Both the position numbers and the translations under genes were made by a program. A stretch of 64,000 bases of DNA from assembly GCA_030268105.1 (NCBI GenBank), contig BSDZ01000094.1, positions 1,211,001 through 1,275,000 on the forward strand, read 5' to 3'. Numbering within the stretch: the first letter of the stretch is position 1; each line of letters begins with the position of its first letter. Below, piece after piece: positions 1-9,700 of this stretch. The stretch comes from Volvox africanus (taxonomy: Eukaryota > Chlorophyta > Chlorophyceae > Chlamydomonadales > Volvocaceae). Below the pieces are notes generated by a model. That model was not told the DNA's origin. It ran no database searches and saw only the letters and a list, made by a program, of their open reading frames with translations.

Positions 1-806
1 CTTCCTTCTTCAATCATGCATTAGCTCTGCACGTCTGGGTGTTAGCTGTGTGCGAACCAAGCTTACAAACAGCAAGGCAATCTAATGCGAATATCAGACA
101 GCGGAAGACTCAAAGACAAGGAAAGATTCAACTTACAATGTTCTTCAATTACAGGATTTAAGTCTGCCGTCAGACCCCGTGGGCAATGTTCATCACTCGG
201 CTGCAGATGGCGTGCTGGAATAGCTCAGGCCGAATATAAATGATTATATCGTATGTATGCGTATTGATTAGAGTTAAGTACTCGGGTACTTAGTCCAAAG
301 TTAGCGTCGTGCCGACTTCGGTCTCTAGGCGGCCGTCCTCGCACCTATCACGTCGCGATATCGGAATGCAGTACAGGTCTCACTGGATTGCGATCTCAAG
401 TGTGAGTACCTTGACAACACTGCTCTAAATATCGTATCATCCGTGATATTATTAAATGCAACGCATGTAATATGCAAGGGTCCGAATATCGATATTCGGT
501 TGCCGACCCAACCATCGCGATCGTCGCCTTCTCGCATACGCGTATGGTTTGTGACGTAAATTGGGTAATAACATTTAAAGTATTATTATGCGATATAATA
601 TGCCAATGGATAGATCGTGCATTAATTATCAGCTTCGAGTCAAACATGTTGACCGACAGCGTGATGTCGTGGATGATAATGTGACATGCCTGATTAGCTA
701 GATATACTCGAGTATATCATGCTAATATACTTGTATTATGCGTTATAGTGTTTAAATGCATCGCGGCCTTCATAAATGTAAACGGTGATCGAATCCGCAT
801 ACAACA
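1..806 (-). repeat. F3-type LTR, minus strand, cut by the window edge
   Basis: This is an LTR read on the minus strand. It ends at 801-806 with ACAACA and matches the LTR at 48572-49384 nearly base for base, lacking only that copy's first 9 bases, which must lie just outside the window. The right flank (807 on) is integrase sequence of an F2 copy on the plus strand. No primer site or polypurine tract adjoins the right edge, so this is either a solo LTR or the outer 5' LTR of a minus-strand element lying to the left. It contains several perfect palindromes, for example 482-499. Confidence 0.85.
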
Positions 807-1808
807 CAGTTCACGTCTAAGTTTTGGGAAGTGCTCTGCAAACTAGTTGGCATGCGCGTCAACCTGAGCACAGCGTACCACCCGCAGACTGATGGTCAAA
901 CCGAACGCACAAACCGCACGTTGGGTGATATGTTGCGCATTTACGCTGGTCGCACACCTCTCGTTTGGGATACAAATTTGACTGTGGCAGAATTCACGCT
1001 TAACAACGCTGTTAACCGCTCTACAGGCAAAAGTCCGTTCTTTCTCAACTACGGATTTCATCCCGCACTACCCGTGTGGCGTGAGTTGGAAGTGAACGTG
1101 CCTGCTGCTAAACGTTTTGCCAAGTCTTTTATGTCCCGAATCACAGACATGAAGTCGTGTTTGGACGCGGCACAGCAACGAACGACGGAATACTACAACA
1201 AATCCAAGCAGGATGTGACGTTTTCGGAAGGGCAACTCGTGTTGCTTAGCACCAAGAACTTGCATTCCTTGACCGACGGATCCCGAAAACTCTTACCCCG
1301 CTGGATTGGTCCGTATCCTGTCGTGCACATGGTTGGGAATGTGGCTGTGGAGCTTGCATTGCCCGCTGATATGACCATTCACCCCACGTTTCACGTATCA
1401 CTTGTCCGTCCTCATCGTGGTACGGAACCCGTCCCTGAGCCTGCTAACGCCCCCGCAGCGATCGAACCAGTTCCCGAGACCTGGATCGCTGGTAAACAGA
1501 AATTTTACGATGTGGAGCGGGTGTTAGATTATCGCGCGCATCGTGTGGGCCGACACCGACGTAAGCGGACAGTACACGAGTACTTGGTCAAGTGGACAGG
1601 GTATACCAGCGAGCACAACTCATGGGAACCGGCACGCAACTTCTCGCAGGACATGTGTTGTACCTCTGTTGTGTCGGCCTACAAAGGCCCGATCGGAAGA
1701 TGACAGTCGACTGTCCAATCTTTGACACTACCTGTAGATACCCCAGGACACTACAACATGAAGCCTCTGCTCGAAGAAGCCCGCAAACGTGTCACGCAAG
1801 CCCAATGA
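807..1808 (+). pseudogene. pol: F2-a pol 3' fragment (integrase core, GPY module, chromodomain)
   Basis: This is the C-terminal part of a chromovirus Pol. It holds the integrase C-terminal motifs ([13 protein letters not shown] with the catalytic Glu, then NNAVNRSTG), a GPY module ([12 protein letters not shown]) and a chromodomain (EYLVKWTGY, NSWEP). The family function is insertion of the cDNA, with the chromodomain targeting chromatin. The 5' side is cut at 806/807 by an F3 LTR. The reading frame is open until 1655, where a 100-bp insertion splits the chromodomain tail. The remaining codons resume at 1761 and end with TGA at 1806-1808. It is dead because of both insertions, and the upstream half lies outside the window or was lost. 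Confidence 0.9.
1656..1755 (-). mobile_element. 100-bp LTR-like mini-element (copy 1)
   Basis: This is a 100-bp insertion flanked by a 5-bp direct duplication ACATG (1651-1655 and 1756-1760) inside the F2-a chromodomain codons. Its ends are TG...CA (TGTTGT at the left, ACTACA at the right), as in an LTR. A diverged second copy in the opposite orientation lies at 45428-45516. On the minus strand its last 12 bases, AGAGGTACAACA, equal the LTR end of F2. It has no coding capacity. It resembles the solo LTR of a TRIM-like non-autonomous element; that class is an inference. Confidence 0.7.
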
Positions 1809-1867
1809 CCCCTGCAGTCGATGCTGTATGAAGCAGCGAGGACGCTGCATACGGGAGGGGGGATAAT
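1809..1867 (+). other. F2-a 3' untranslated region with polypurine tract
   Basis: A short region between the pol stop and the LTR. It ends in a G-rich tract (about 1853-1867, GGGAGGGGGGATAAT) that directly abuts the 3' LTR, the usual position of the polypurine tract priming plus-strand DNA synthesis. The same arrangement recurs in all F2 copies. Confidence 0.75.
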
Positions 1868-2696
1868 TGTTGTGCCACGGTTCGTTTCCGCCGATGCGTA
1901 GGTCGATGTGATCCTATGAGGCAAAGTGCTATCTTGATGAACGCATGAACGATAAATGCATATGAACTTGCGTGATATAAATATATTCGTATATATTTAT
2001 ATATGCATTTGGCATGTCATCATTATCCATCACGACATCGCATCATGGCAAATCCGCCTAGCATGCATGAATGCCCGAAGCATTGAAGTGCGCATTATGC
2101 TCATGCTACGAAACGATAAGTAATATTATTTGATATAATATTACTTCATTACAGCACACGTTGAGAGCGCCGCACTCGTCGTGATGCATGCCTTGCAACC
2201 GAATATCGTTATTCGGACCCTTGCATCATGCGAATGCCGGAAAGGCCTATACATTGTTATGCTTGGACATTGCCTATACGCAGTAGGGTTGTCACACTTA
2301 GGATCGGCCTCCTAGTGTGAATTGTACGACATTGCGATGCTGCGAGTATAACAGATGCGAGGACGGCTAAGCAAGATAAGACATTCAATACCGGAGAACA
2401 CTCGTGTGTTATACACTATTATCACTATACGCTATTCTACTTAGCCCGAGCTAAGCCTAAACTTCGCTATTCACTGCCGCGTGATGATTGCTTGCTTCCG
2501 GCGCTGACGGCGATTACGTCCATTGCACCGCTTCAATCTGTAAGACTGTAAGTTATATCTCTTCTTGCCTTGAAGTCTTCCGCTGTCTCTGTTTGCTCGT
2601 GCTTGCCTTGCTGTCCTTGCAAGTGCTCGCGCATCGGTGTTGAAAGCCTTCAGACGCGCAGATACTTATGAACAAACACGAAGGAGAGGTACAACA
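1868..2696 (+). repeat. F2-a 3' LTR
   Basis: 829-bp LTR starting TGTTGTGCC and ending GGTACAACA. It lies immediately after a polypurine tract, so it is the 3' LTR of F2-a. The right flank starts GACGG and is pol sequence of another F2 copy, so F2-a was inserted into an older F2 element. The LTR holds many hairpins, including CCGAATATCGTTATTCGG at 2199-2216 and AAATATATTCGTATATATTT at 1979-1998. Confidence 0.9.
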
Positions 2697-3134
2697 GACG
2701 GAGGGTGCAGCTACACAAATCGTCGTTCCGAACGATGACGTGCTACGCTACGATATCCTTGCGCGGTTCCACAAGGACCCGTTAGCAGGACACCCTGGTA
2801 GCAAGCGGTTGGTCGAGTTGGTGCAACGTTCATTCTGGTGGCCTCGCTTGGCCAAGGATGCAGCAAACTTCGTACAGACATGCAGTCTGTGCCAGCGCAA
2901 TAAGGCTTTGTCGGGTACGGGTCATGGGTTGTTGCAACCGTTGCCTGTCCCGGATGCGCCTTGGGAAAGTGTTTCCATGGACTTCGTAGTCGTGCTGCCC
3001 AAAACTGAGGGGGGATATGATGCGGTGTTTGTGATGGTCGATCGTCTGACTAAGATGGTCCACCTAGCACCATGTACATCGTCCTGCACGGCTGAGCAAA
3101 CGGCACGAATGTTTTTCGACAATGTGGTTTGGTT
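2697..3134 (+). pseudogene. pol: F2-b pol fragment (integrase zinc finger and core)
   Basis: This fragment carries part of an integrase: the HHCC zinc-binding region ([12 protein letters not shown], then CSLCQRNK) and the start of the catalytic core ([16 protein letters not shown], the first Asp of the DDE triad). It begins exactly at the right edge of the F2-a LTR and stays open up to VVWLHS. There it switches without any LTR boundary into the RNase H/linker region of F3-a at about 3134. It has no start and no end of its own and is a dead remnant. Confidence 0.85.
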
Positions 3135-4092
3135 ACACAGCCTGATGGATGGAGTATCTATCTCGTTTCGACTGTACATGGGAGTATATCGCCGGCAGAA
3201 TTAATATTGCTGACGCCCTCAGTCGACATCCATCACTACATGCTGCAATCCTGGCAGCACCGGTTACTCGTTCGCGCAGTCAGGAGGTGCCGATAGCAGC
3301 GGACCTCACGCAACGACTCAAGATGGCGTATGAAGTGGACCCATGGTTTGCTTCGCCAAGTAATGTGGAACATTTGCACAAGCGCAACGATTTGTGGCTA
3401 CGGATGGATGGTTTGACCACACAAATCGTCGCGCCGAATGACGACGCTTTGCGCTACGATATTCTTGCTCGGTTCCACAAGGACCCGTTAGCAGGACATC
3501 CTGGAAGCACGTGATTGGCAGAGCTAGTACGACGCTCGTTTTGGTGGCCGCGCGTGGTGAAGGATGCGGAAAATTTCATGCAAAGGTGCAGTTTATGTCA
3601 GCACAACAAAGCACTATCCGGTAAGGGCCAGGGTTTATTACAACCTTTACCTATACCAGATGCCCCTTGTGAAAGTGTTTCAATGGACTTCGTAGTCGTG
3701 CTGCCCAAAACTGAGGGGGGATACGACTCGGTGTTCGTGATGGTCGATCACTTGACCAAGATGGTTCACTTAGCCCCCTGCACCTCATCTTGCACCGCTG
3801 AGCAAACAGCACGATTATTTTTCGATAATGACTTCTGATTGCATGGCGTTCCTAAAAATGTGATATCCGATCGCGGCGGCCAGTTTACGTCTAAGTTTTG
3901 GGAAGCGCTATGTGAACTCAGCGGTATGCGGGTTCATTTGAGCACAGCATATCATCCGCAATCCGATGGGCAAACCGAACGCACAAACCGCACGTTGGGC
4001 GATATGTTACGAAATTTCGCGGGACACACACCCGTTTTGGGATACATTCCTGACTTCGGCAGAATTCGAGCTTAACAACGCTGTTAACCATT
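3135..4092 (+). pseudogene. pol: F3-a pol fragment, 5' part (linker, integrase zinc finger and core)
   Basis: Start of the surviving part of F3-a. It reads [13 protein letters not shown] and [11 protein letters not shown] (the tether after RNase H), the integrase HHCC finger (HPGS, CSLCQHNK), the DDE core ([29 protein letters not shown]) and TAYHPQSDGQTER. It is closely related to F3-c at 23799-25427. In-frame stops near 3512 and 3836 and a frameshift near 4030 kill it. The element F1-a is inserted at 4092/4093 within NNAVN|HSTG, and the frame resumes at 11268. Confidence 0.88.
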
Positions 4093-4515
4093 TGTTGTAT
4101 CCTTAATGCATTTCGGTAATTCATTAAGATATAATAATTATCTGTTTATTATTTTATAATATAATATATTTAATTATCATATTAACTGTTTCATGTTTCC
4201 ATCTGGCATTCGACTTGTGGATTTGGTCTCAGCTGTCGACGACCAATACCAACCGACTTCCTGGAACATCCAACCCTGTCGGTTACTCCATATCCTGTAT
4301 GGAGTGGGCCATTTACCGACTGAATGGTAAATGGTGGAACACCTGGTTCCTGGTTCACTGAATCCCCGGTTGTAGTGGTGACTTCTGAAGGTCACGCCCG
4401 GTTCGAGGCCTTATGGTCTCTCAAGTACAACCCAGTCGGCGGCTCTACTTAATCGGGCTCTGGCACAACAACCGGTATCTTTTGATACCACCCTTCGTGG
4501 GTAATATATACAACA
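4093..4515 (+). repeat. F1-a 5' LTR
   Basis: 423 bp with 8-bp terminal inverted repeats TGTTGTAT / ATACAACA. It contains several short hairpins, such as GGTATCttttGATACC near the 3' end and CCATTTAC...GTAAATGG in the middle. It would supply the promoter and polyadenylation signals; I could not place a TATA box or R/U5 boundary with confidence. Confidence 0.93.
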
Positions 4516-4518
4516 AGC

Positions 4519-4533
4519 TGGCATCGAGACTGT
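4519..4533 (+). other. F1-a primer-binding site
   Basis: TGGCATCGAGACTG begins 3 nt after the 5' LTR, where reverse transcription is primed by a tRNA 3' end (CCA pairing with TGG). F2 has TGGTATCGAGACAGG and F3-e TGGTAGCGAGACGG at the same spacing, so the families share a primer type. The tRNA identity cannot be fixed from the window. Confidence 0.7.
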
Positions 4534-4662
4534 TCCTCCCTGGGACGTCTCGTCAAGTCTTCCGCTGAAATCTTTCAAGCCTTCTCAAGTCTTTCTGTGG
4601 TAACTGCTCAAGCCACTCTAACCGCGCAACGCGTTCAAGCCACTCAAGCTACCCTTTTATAA

Positions 4663-4770
4663 ATGGACATCGACCACGATCTTCCTCCTGCCGACATCCC
4701 TCTGGACATGGAGACATTGCCTGAGGAGCTGAGCGCCGCCATTTTCGCTGCGGCTTCCACCGGTCTGTAA
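4663..4770 (+). CDS. F1-a leader small ORF, candidate gag exon 1
   Basis: A 35-codon ORF that starts with ATG in the leader and ends ...AAASTGL then TAA. The corresponding position in F2 (12881-12976) has a 31-codon ORF ending ...DAAASGL then TAA, so the peptide end is conserved between families although the rest differs. In both, the last Leu and stop overlap a GTAA that could be a 5' splice site. It is either an upstream ORF in the leader or the first exon of gag. No function is known to me. Confidence 0.45.
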   Translation: MDIDHDLPPADIPLDMETLPEELSAAIFAAASTGL

Positions 4771-5320
4771 TATTCACGAAATTAGTCTAGTGACACTTAG
4801 AACCTGCTCTCTGTGAGTTCGGCTGTGCTTTCTGTTAAAGTCAATCTCTAAGTTAGTCGCGGTCAACGTGGCTCGCGACCTAGACAATTCTGCTTTCTCT
4901 GTTAGGTAATATCTTTCTGCAACACTGCTTTCTATCTAGAACTTGTATCGCAGTTTTGCTGAGGAATCCGTGTAGTTGCGGGTTCGATAGTACCTTCGCA
5001 TCGAATCCGACGAGGAGTCGACTTCGTGAATTCACTTCGGCTTTCACTAATACATATATATCTCTATTACTTGAAAGGTATTATGTTTGTTCCAACCGCC
5101 GTGAGTGCTTCTGCAGTGTCAACACCTCAGACCCGTCGGAGCGGCACTTCTGCCCAGTCACTCCGATCCATCGCAAATCAACTTCACGCGCGGACTTCAA
5201 AATTTTTGAAGTTCATCGAAGGCATCCAAGCGTTGGGTAGGCCCTGGTCCTTGCCTTTGCTTTGCCTTTCGCCAGAACAGTCACTTGCAGTTCGATCTGT
5301 TAGGCTTTCAGGCATACAAT
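4771..5320 (+). other. F1-a leader between small ORF and gag ATG
   Basis: About 550 bp with no long ORF up to 5083. From 5083 a frame starts with MFVPTAVSASAV and runs to a GGTAGG near 5235. It aligns loosely with the second conserved leader segment of F2 (13050-13192), which also ends at GGTAGG. This supports an exon-intron reading of the leader, with the intron ending near 5327 or 5339. The exact F1 boundaries are uncertain. Confidence 0.4.
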
Positions 5321-6700
5321 ATGCAAGCCTCGAACTTAGCGAATGCTGTCTCGGCTCTTGCTGCCAACACCTTTCAGTTTGTTGGCCGGATTGCTGCAAA
5401 TGCTAGCCAAGCGAATAGGTGGGAATGGCTCTCTAGGTTGACACAGCCACCAAATGCTGCTGTGGCAGGTGGTATCGACCTTCCGAACCAGCCTTCACCT
5501 ATTCCCAGGCAAGGCGGCACAGCATCCCCTGAGGCACCTACATCACCTATTTATGTCCCATCCCCTTTTTATGTTCATGGCCCTGCTGTAGTGTCAAATC
5601 ATTTGACACCTGGTGCCGTGGATATTCCTGGGATGGCTCCCGCTGCTGCCGCAACAACTTGTGCTGCTGTTGCAGGCACCTCTTCCAGGCCACCTGGGCC
5701 TCCTCATACTGGACATGAGGACGAGGTGATAAAAATAGCGATCGCAGTGCCTAAGCTGAATATCCCTATGGATGTTAAGCTTTCTGATTTAGGACGAGTT
5801 GCTGCGCCTCTAACACGGGCCTTTGTCCGTAATGTTAGGAACTACTTTGCCACAGCCCGTGGGGGTCAACAGGACTCTACGCGCCGTCTTTTCTTGGCCA
5901 CTGCCTTTGAAGGCGCGGCAAGATTATGGCACGATCAATGGACTAACGCAAGGGATTCCTATACATCTGAGGAACTGCTAGAAGCACTGCTTGTCCGTTT
6001 TGCACCCCAGGTCCAGTCACGTGACACTGAGGCACGCCTGAAATTAAATGCTGGCAAATACCGCATGCGCCCTGGAGAAACTGTCTCTGCCTATCAGAGC
6101 CGCTTTGAGGCTCTTGTCACGCCCATTGCAGATCTGTCTGATAGTGAGCGTGTGTTTTGGTTCCAGCAGGGCCTGTCATCCGACCTTAGTGGGGACTGTG
6201 CAACTGACCTGTCGGGTAAAACCTTTAAGTCATATACAGACTTGGTTCAGTTCTCCCTGGGAGCTGAACTTAGGTTACTGGCCCGACGGGAATCTGACAA
6301 ACTGGCCCGTCCCAAAATAAATATGCTGTCGGTACAGGACATGGCCTGCGACGACCCTGACGAAGAGACCCCGGCGCCCCCGACCAAAAAACCGCGGGCT
6401 GCATCCGTTCGTCCAGGCATCACCGGGCACGAGGATCAGCCGCGGCAGGTTACGGGCGCCGGTAAGTCTAAAAGGGGCGGCGGACAGCAGGGGAGGCACT
6501 TGGCCCCAAAAGGGGGCCACGTGCAGAAGAAGGGGCCCAAGCAGAACCTAGCGGAGTATTTAACCACATTCAAATGTACTAGACGAGAGTTTCATTTTCG
6601 TAAACAACATGGGATGTGCCTCCGTTGTGGTTCCGACCAACATAGGGTCGACTCCTGCCCAATGCTGGGGGCGGAGAAAAATAAGGGTAAGGACCACTAG
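5321..6700 (+). CDS. gag: F1-a Gag (capsid and zinc knuckle)
   Basis: Structural protein that packages the element RNA in cytoplasmic virus-like particles. I take the first ATG of the frame (5321), giving about 459 codons. The frame is open further upstream, and an upstream exon may be spliced on. A proline/alanine-rich N-terminal part is followed by the capsid-like retrotransposon gag region (IAVPKLNIPM, WHDQWTNARD, YQSRFEALV, FWFQQGL). After that comes a basic, Gly/Lys-rich stretch and one zinc knuckle CLRCGSDQHRVDSC (CX2CX4HX4C). The stop is TAG at 6698-6700. The downstream stem-loop suggests that some ribosomes read through into pol. Confidence 0.9.
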   Translation: MQASNLANAVSALAANTFQFVGRIAANASQANRWEWLSRLTQPPNAAVAGGIDLPNQPSPIPRQGGTASPEAPTSPIYVPSPFYVHGPAVVSNHLTPGAVDIPGMAPAAAATTCAAVAGTSSRPPGPPHTGHEDEVIKIAIAVPKLNIPMDVKLSDLGRVAAPLTRAFVRNVRNYFATARGGQQDSTRRLFLATAFEGAARLWHDQWTNARDSYTSEELLEALLVRFAPQVQSRDTEARLKLNAGKYRMRPGETVSAYQSRFEALVTPIADLSDSERVFWFQQGLSSDLSGDCATDLSGKTFKSYTDLVQFSLGAELRLLARRESDKLARPKINMLSVQDMACDDPDEETPAPPTKKPRAASVRPGITGHEDQPRQVTGAGKSKRGGGQQGRHLAPKGGHVQKKGPKQNLAEYLTTFKCTRREFHFRKQHGMCLRCGSDQHRVDSCPMLGAEKNKGKDH

Positions 6701-6739
6701 GAACTTGCCCAGGCTGGTATAGAGGGATCACCACCTGGG
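6698..6739 (+). promoter_or_regulatory. F1-a gag stop with putative readthrough stem-loop
   Basis: The gag TAG is followed by 7 nt and then CCCAGG (6708-6713), which pairs perfectly with CCTGGG (6734-6739) across a 20-nt loop. F2 has the same layout: TAG, 7 nt, CCCGGG, 20-nt loop, CCTGGG. The motif after the stop (GRRCTTGCCC) is also shared. The frame continues open past the stop in the gag frame. This fits programmed stop readthrough of the kind known from gammaretroviruses, which is an inference here. Confidence 0.6.
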
Positions 6740-9700
6740 GTCTTTGCTGTGGGCCAGATGGTAGCAAAGTGCCGTGCAGTACGGGCTCTTTTGCCCTCTG
6801 TTTTAAACCAAGTGGAGCAGGTGATAGGGAGACGTTTTTTTTTGATGCACGAACTGTCCGTGCCAGCTTTGATGGCTTTTGTAATCTGTTTGAGCCTCAA
6901 GGTCGCCCCCTATCCTCCGCTAACTTGGGTGGGCATACTATCTTGTTCACTCCCTCTTCACTCTGCGAGCTACAGAAGCAATTAGCTCACTTTAGGGCAT
7001 GCAAACGTCAACACCCTGATACCTCAGCATGCAGCTTGTTGCCTGAGTATGTATCCCGACGCAACCCTTCTTTTCTGTCGGGAATGCAACGGGTCTTAAG
7101 GTTTAACCCAGGGACGGCTCTTTTCCATAGCCTTGATATGGCAGGTGAGGTTGTTCAACTCCCTGGAAGCCCGTACTCTGTTGACGTCTGGTTTGCTGCT
7201 CCTAAACCGGTTCAGGAGGGCTCGCCTGAGACTGAACCCTGTATTTCAGTTCTCTGCTTGCCTAAAGCTGCTGCCCTGATAGGTGCTGGCGTACCCCTGA
7301 TCACCGTGAGTACGGCAGGTCGTACGTTCACTGCCCTAGCCGACTCCGGAGCCAGTGATGACTTCATTTCGGCACCAGTGGTTACGCAGCTTGGCCTGAA
7401 ACCTAGCCCATGCTCCTGGTCAGAAGTTACCCTTGCTGATGGGGGTAAGCAGGCTATCTTGGGACAGGTTAATCTTTGTCTATCTGCAGGTCCTTTAAGG
7501 TTAAATGTCCGCCCATACGTGTTACCTGAGCTAACTGATGCTGCCACGTATATCTTGGGTTCTTCCACCCTAGCACAGTATGGGGCTGTCCTTGACTATG
7601 AGTCTAAGTCTTTGCGCCTGCGCAAGGGGACTTTAGTTTGCAAGGTACCCTTTACTACTGCCGGACAGCCACCAGATCAGATGACACCTGCGCCTTGCTT
7701 TAATTATGCAACCACTGCTATCTGTCAGCACACTGAACCTGAAGTTGTTGGCAGAAAAGCAGCAGTTCGCATGATTCGCAAGGGGGCTCATGCTTTACTA
7801 GTACGGCCCAAGTTGCACCTGAATGCAACTTCTATCCCAGCTGATGCCACTGACCCTGAGTTTGAGGCCCTGTTACAGGAATATGCAGATATATTCCAGG
7901 AGGTCCCTGGTAAGCCTCCAATGCGGCCTGTGGATCACACCATACCTTTGGTGCCTGGCGCAGTACCCGTTTCCCGCCCCATGTATCGGCTAAGCCCCTT
8001 GGAGCTGGACAAGGTCAAACGACAGGTTACTGAGCTGCTGAAAAAAGGTATGATACGGCCAAGCACATCCCCATACTCCGCCCCTATTCTGTTTGTGGGA
8101 AAGAAGGATGGGACTCTGAGAATGTGCATTGATTATAGGGGGTTAAATGCTGCAACGGTTAAGAACCGTTACCCCCTCCCACGTGTCGATGATCTGCTGG
8201 ATAAGCTAAGAGATTCTGCATTCTTTAGCTCTATTGACCTCCAGCAGGGGTATAATCAGATTCGTATAGCAGAATCTGACATCCCTAAAACGGCTTTCCG
8301 TACGCCGTTTGGCCATTTTGAATATACCGTCCTTAGTTTCGGACTGACGAACGCCCCTGCAACGTTCCAAGCCGTCATGGACCGCATCTTCAGGCCATTC
8401 ATCGACAAATTCGTCATCTGTTATCTGGACGATATCCTGGTGTTTTCAAAGACCCGCGAGGATCACATACAACACCTCCGCCTGGTCTTTGAGGTTCTGC
8501 GGCGTGAGCAGCTGTATGCTAAGCGTTCTAAGTGCTACTGGGCACAACCACAGGTGGAGTATCTGGGGCATATAGTGTCTCAGGGTGGCATACGGATGGA
8601 CCCCCGGAAAACTGCTGTTGTTCGGGATTGGCCAGTGCCCTCCAACCTTCAGGAACTGCGTAAGTTTTTGGGCCTGACCAACTACTTTCGTAAGTTCATA
8701 GAGCGCTACTCAGTCATTGCTGCACCGCTAACAAACCTCACACGTAAGGGAGCCTTCTCTTCACCTGAGGCCTGGACCCCCGCATGCCAAGCAGCTTTTG
8801 ATGCTTTGAAGCGTGCTATCTCTGATGATATTATCCTGCACTTCCCTGACTACTCATTGCCGTTCCGTGTAGAGGTCATAACTGAGGCATCTATACATGG
8901 GACGGGGGCAGTTCTGTTGCAGCAGGGACGCCCCATTGCATATACGAGTAAGAAGTTTTCGGGGGCTGAAACCCGTTATACTACAGGGGAACAGGAATTT
9001 CTTGCGGTCCTACATGCCTTGAAGGAATGGCGATGTTACCTTGAGGGCCGGCCTTTTGCCCTCAAGACTGATCACAAACCCCTTACGTTTCTGCAAGGTG
9101 TGCCCTCCCTTAACCGACGTCAGGCCCGCTGGATGGAATACCTGGCACGGTTTAACTTTGATTGGGAGTACCTGAGCGGCTCACTGAACATAGCTGATGC
9201 TCTCAGTAGGCACCCCTCACTGCATGCAGCCATTCTGGCGGTAAGCACACGGAGTAGGTCTCAGGCAAAACCTAACTTCGTCCCCTCCGATTTTACCAAG
9301 CGCTTGAAACAGGCTTATGCAGCCGACCCGTGGTTCACAATTTACAACAACACGGGGCACTTGGTACAGGAGCATGGCTTATGGATCCGATCGGAAGGAT
9401 CCCACCGTCAGATTGTCGTACCTAACGACGATTCATTACGTCATGACCTTCTCTCACGTTTTCATGACGGCCCTCTTGCTGGGCATCCTGGCTGCACGCG
9501 GTTACTGGAGCTTTTGCGGCGTCAATTCTGGTGGCCCTGCATGGCTAAGGACACCGAAAATTATGTCCTCTGTTGCGACCTGTGCCAGCGCAATAAGGCC
9601 CAGTCTGGTAAATCACATGGGCATCTCCAACCTCTTCCTATTCCTGACGCTCCGTGGGAAAGCGTCTCTATGGACTTTATTGTTGCGCTGCCCAAAACTG

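Noticed and set aside
843..1061. Antisense and out-of-frame ORFs of 60-200 codons across pol and gag (for example 843-1061, 13855-14436, 29582-30121, 35668-35994)
   Set aside because: They recur at the same offset in every copy because the sense gene is conserved, carry no recognisable motif, and lie entirely under gag or pol.
2668..3204. 178-codon ORF starting MNKHEGEVQQ
   Set aside because: Its start lies in the F2-a LTR and its end in F3-a; it is a chance fusion across two element boundaries.
6691..6700. -1 frameshift site at the F1-a gag end
   Set aside because: There is no slippery heptamer, and the pol homology continues in the gag frame beyond the stop up to the T run, so the frame change is downstream.
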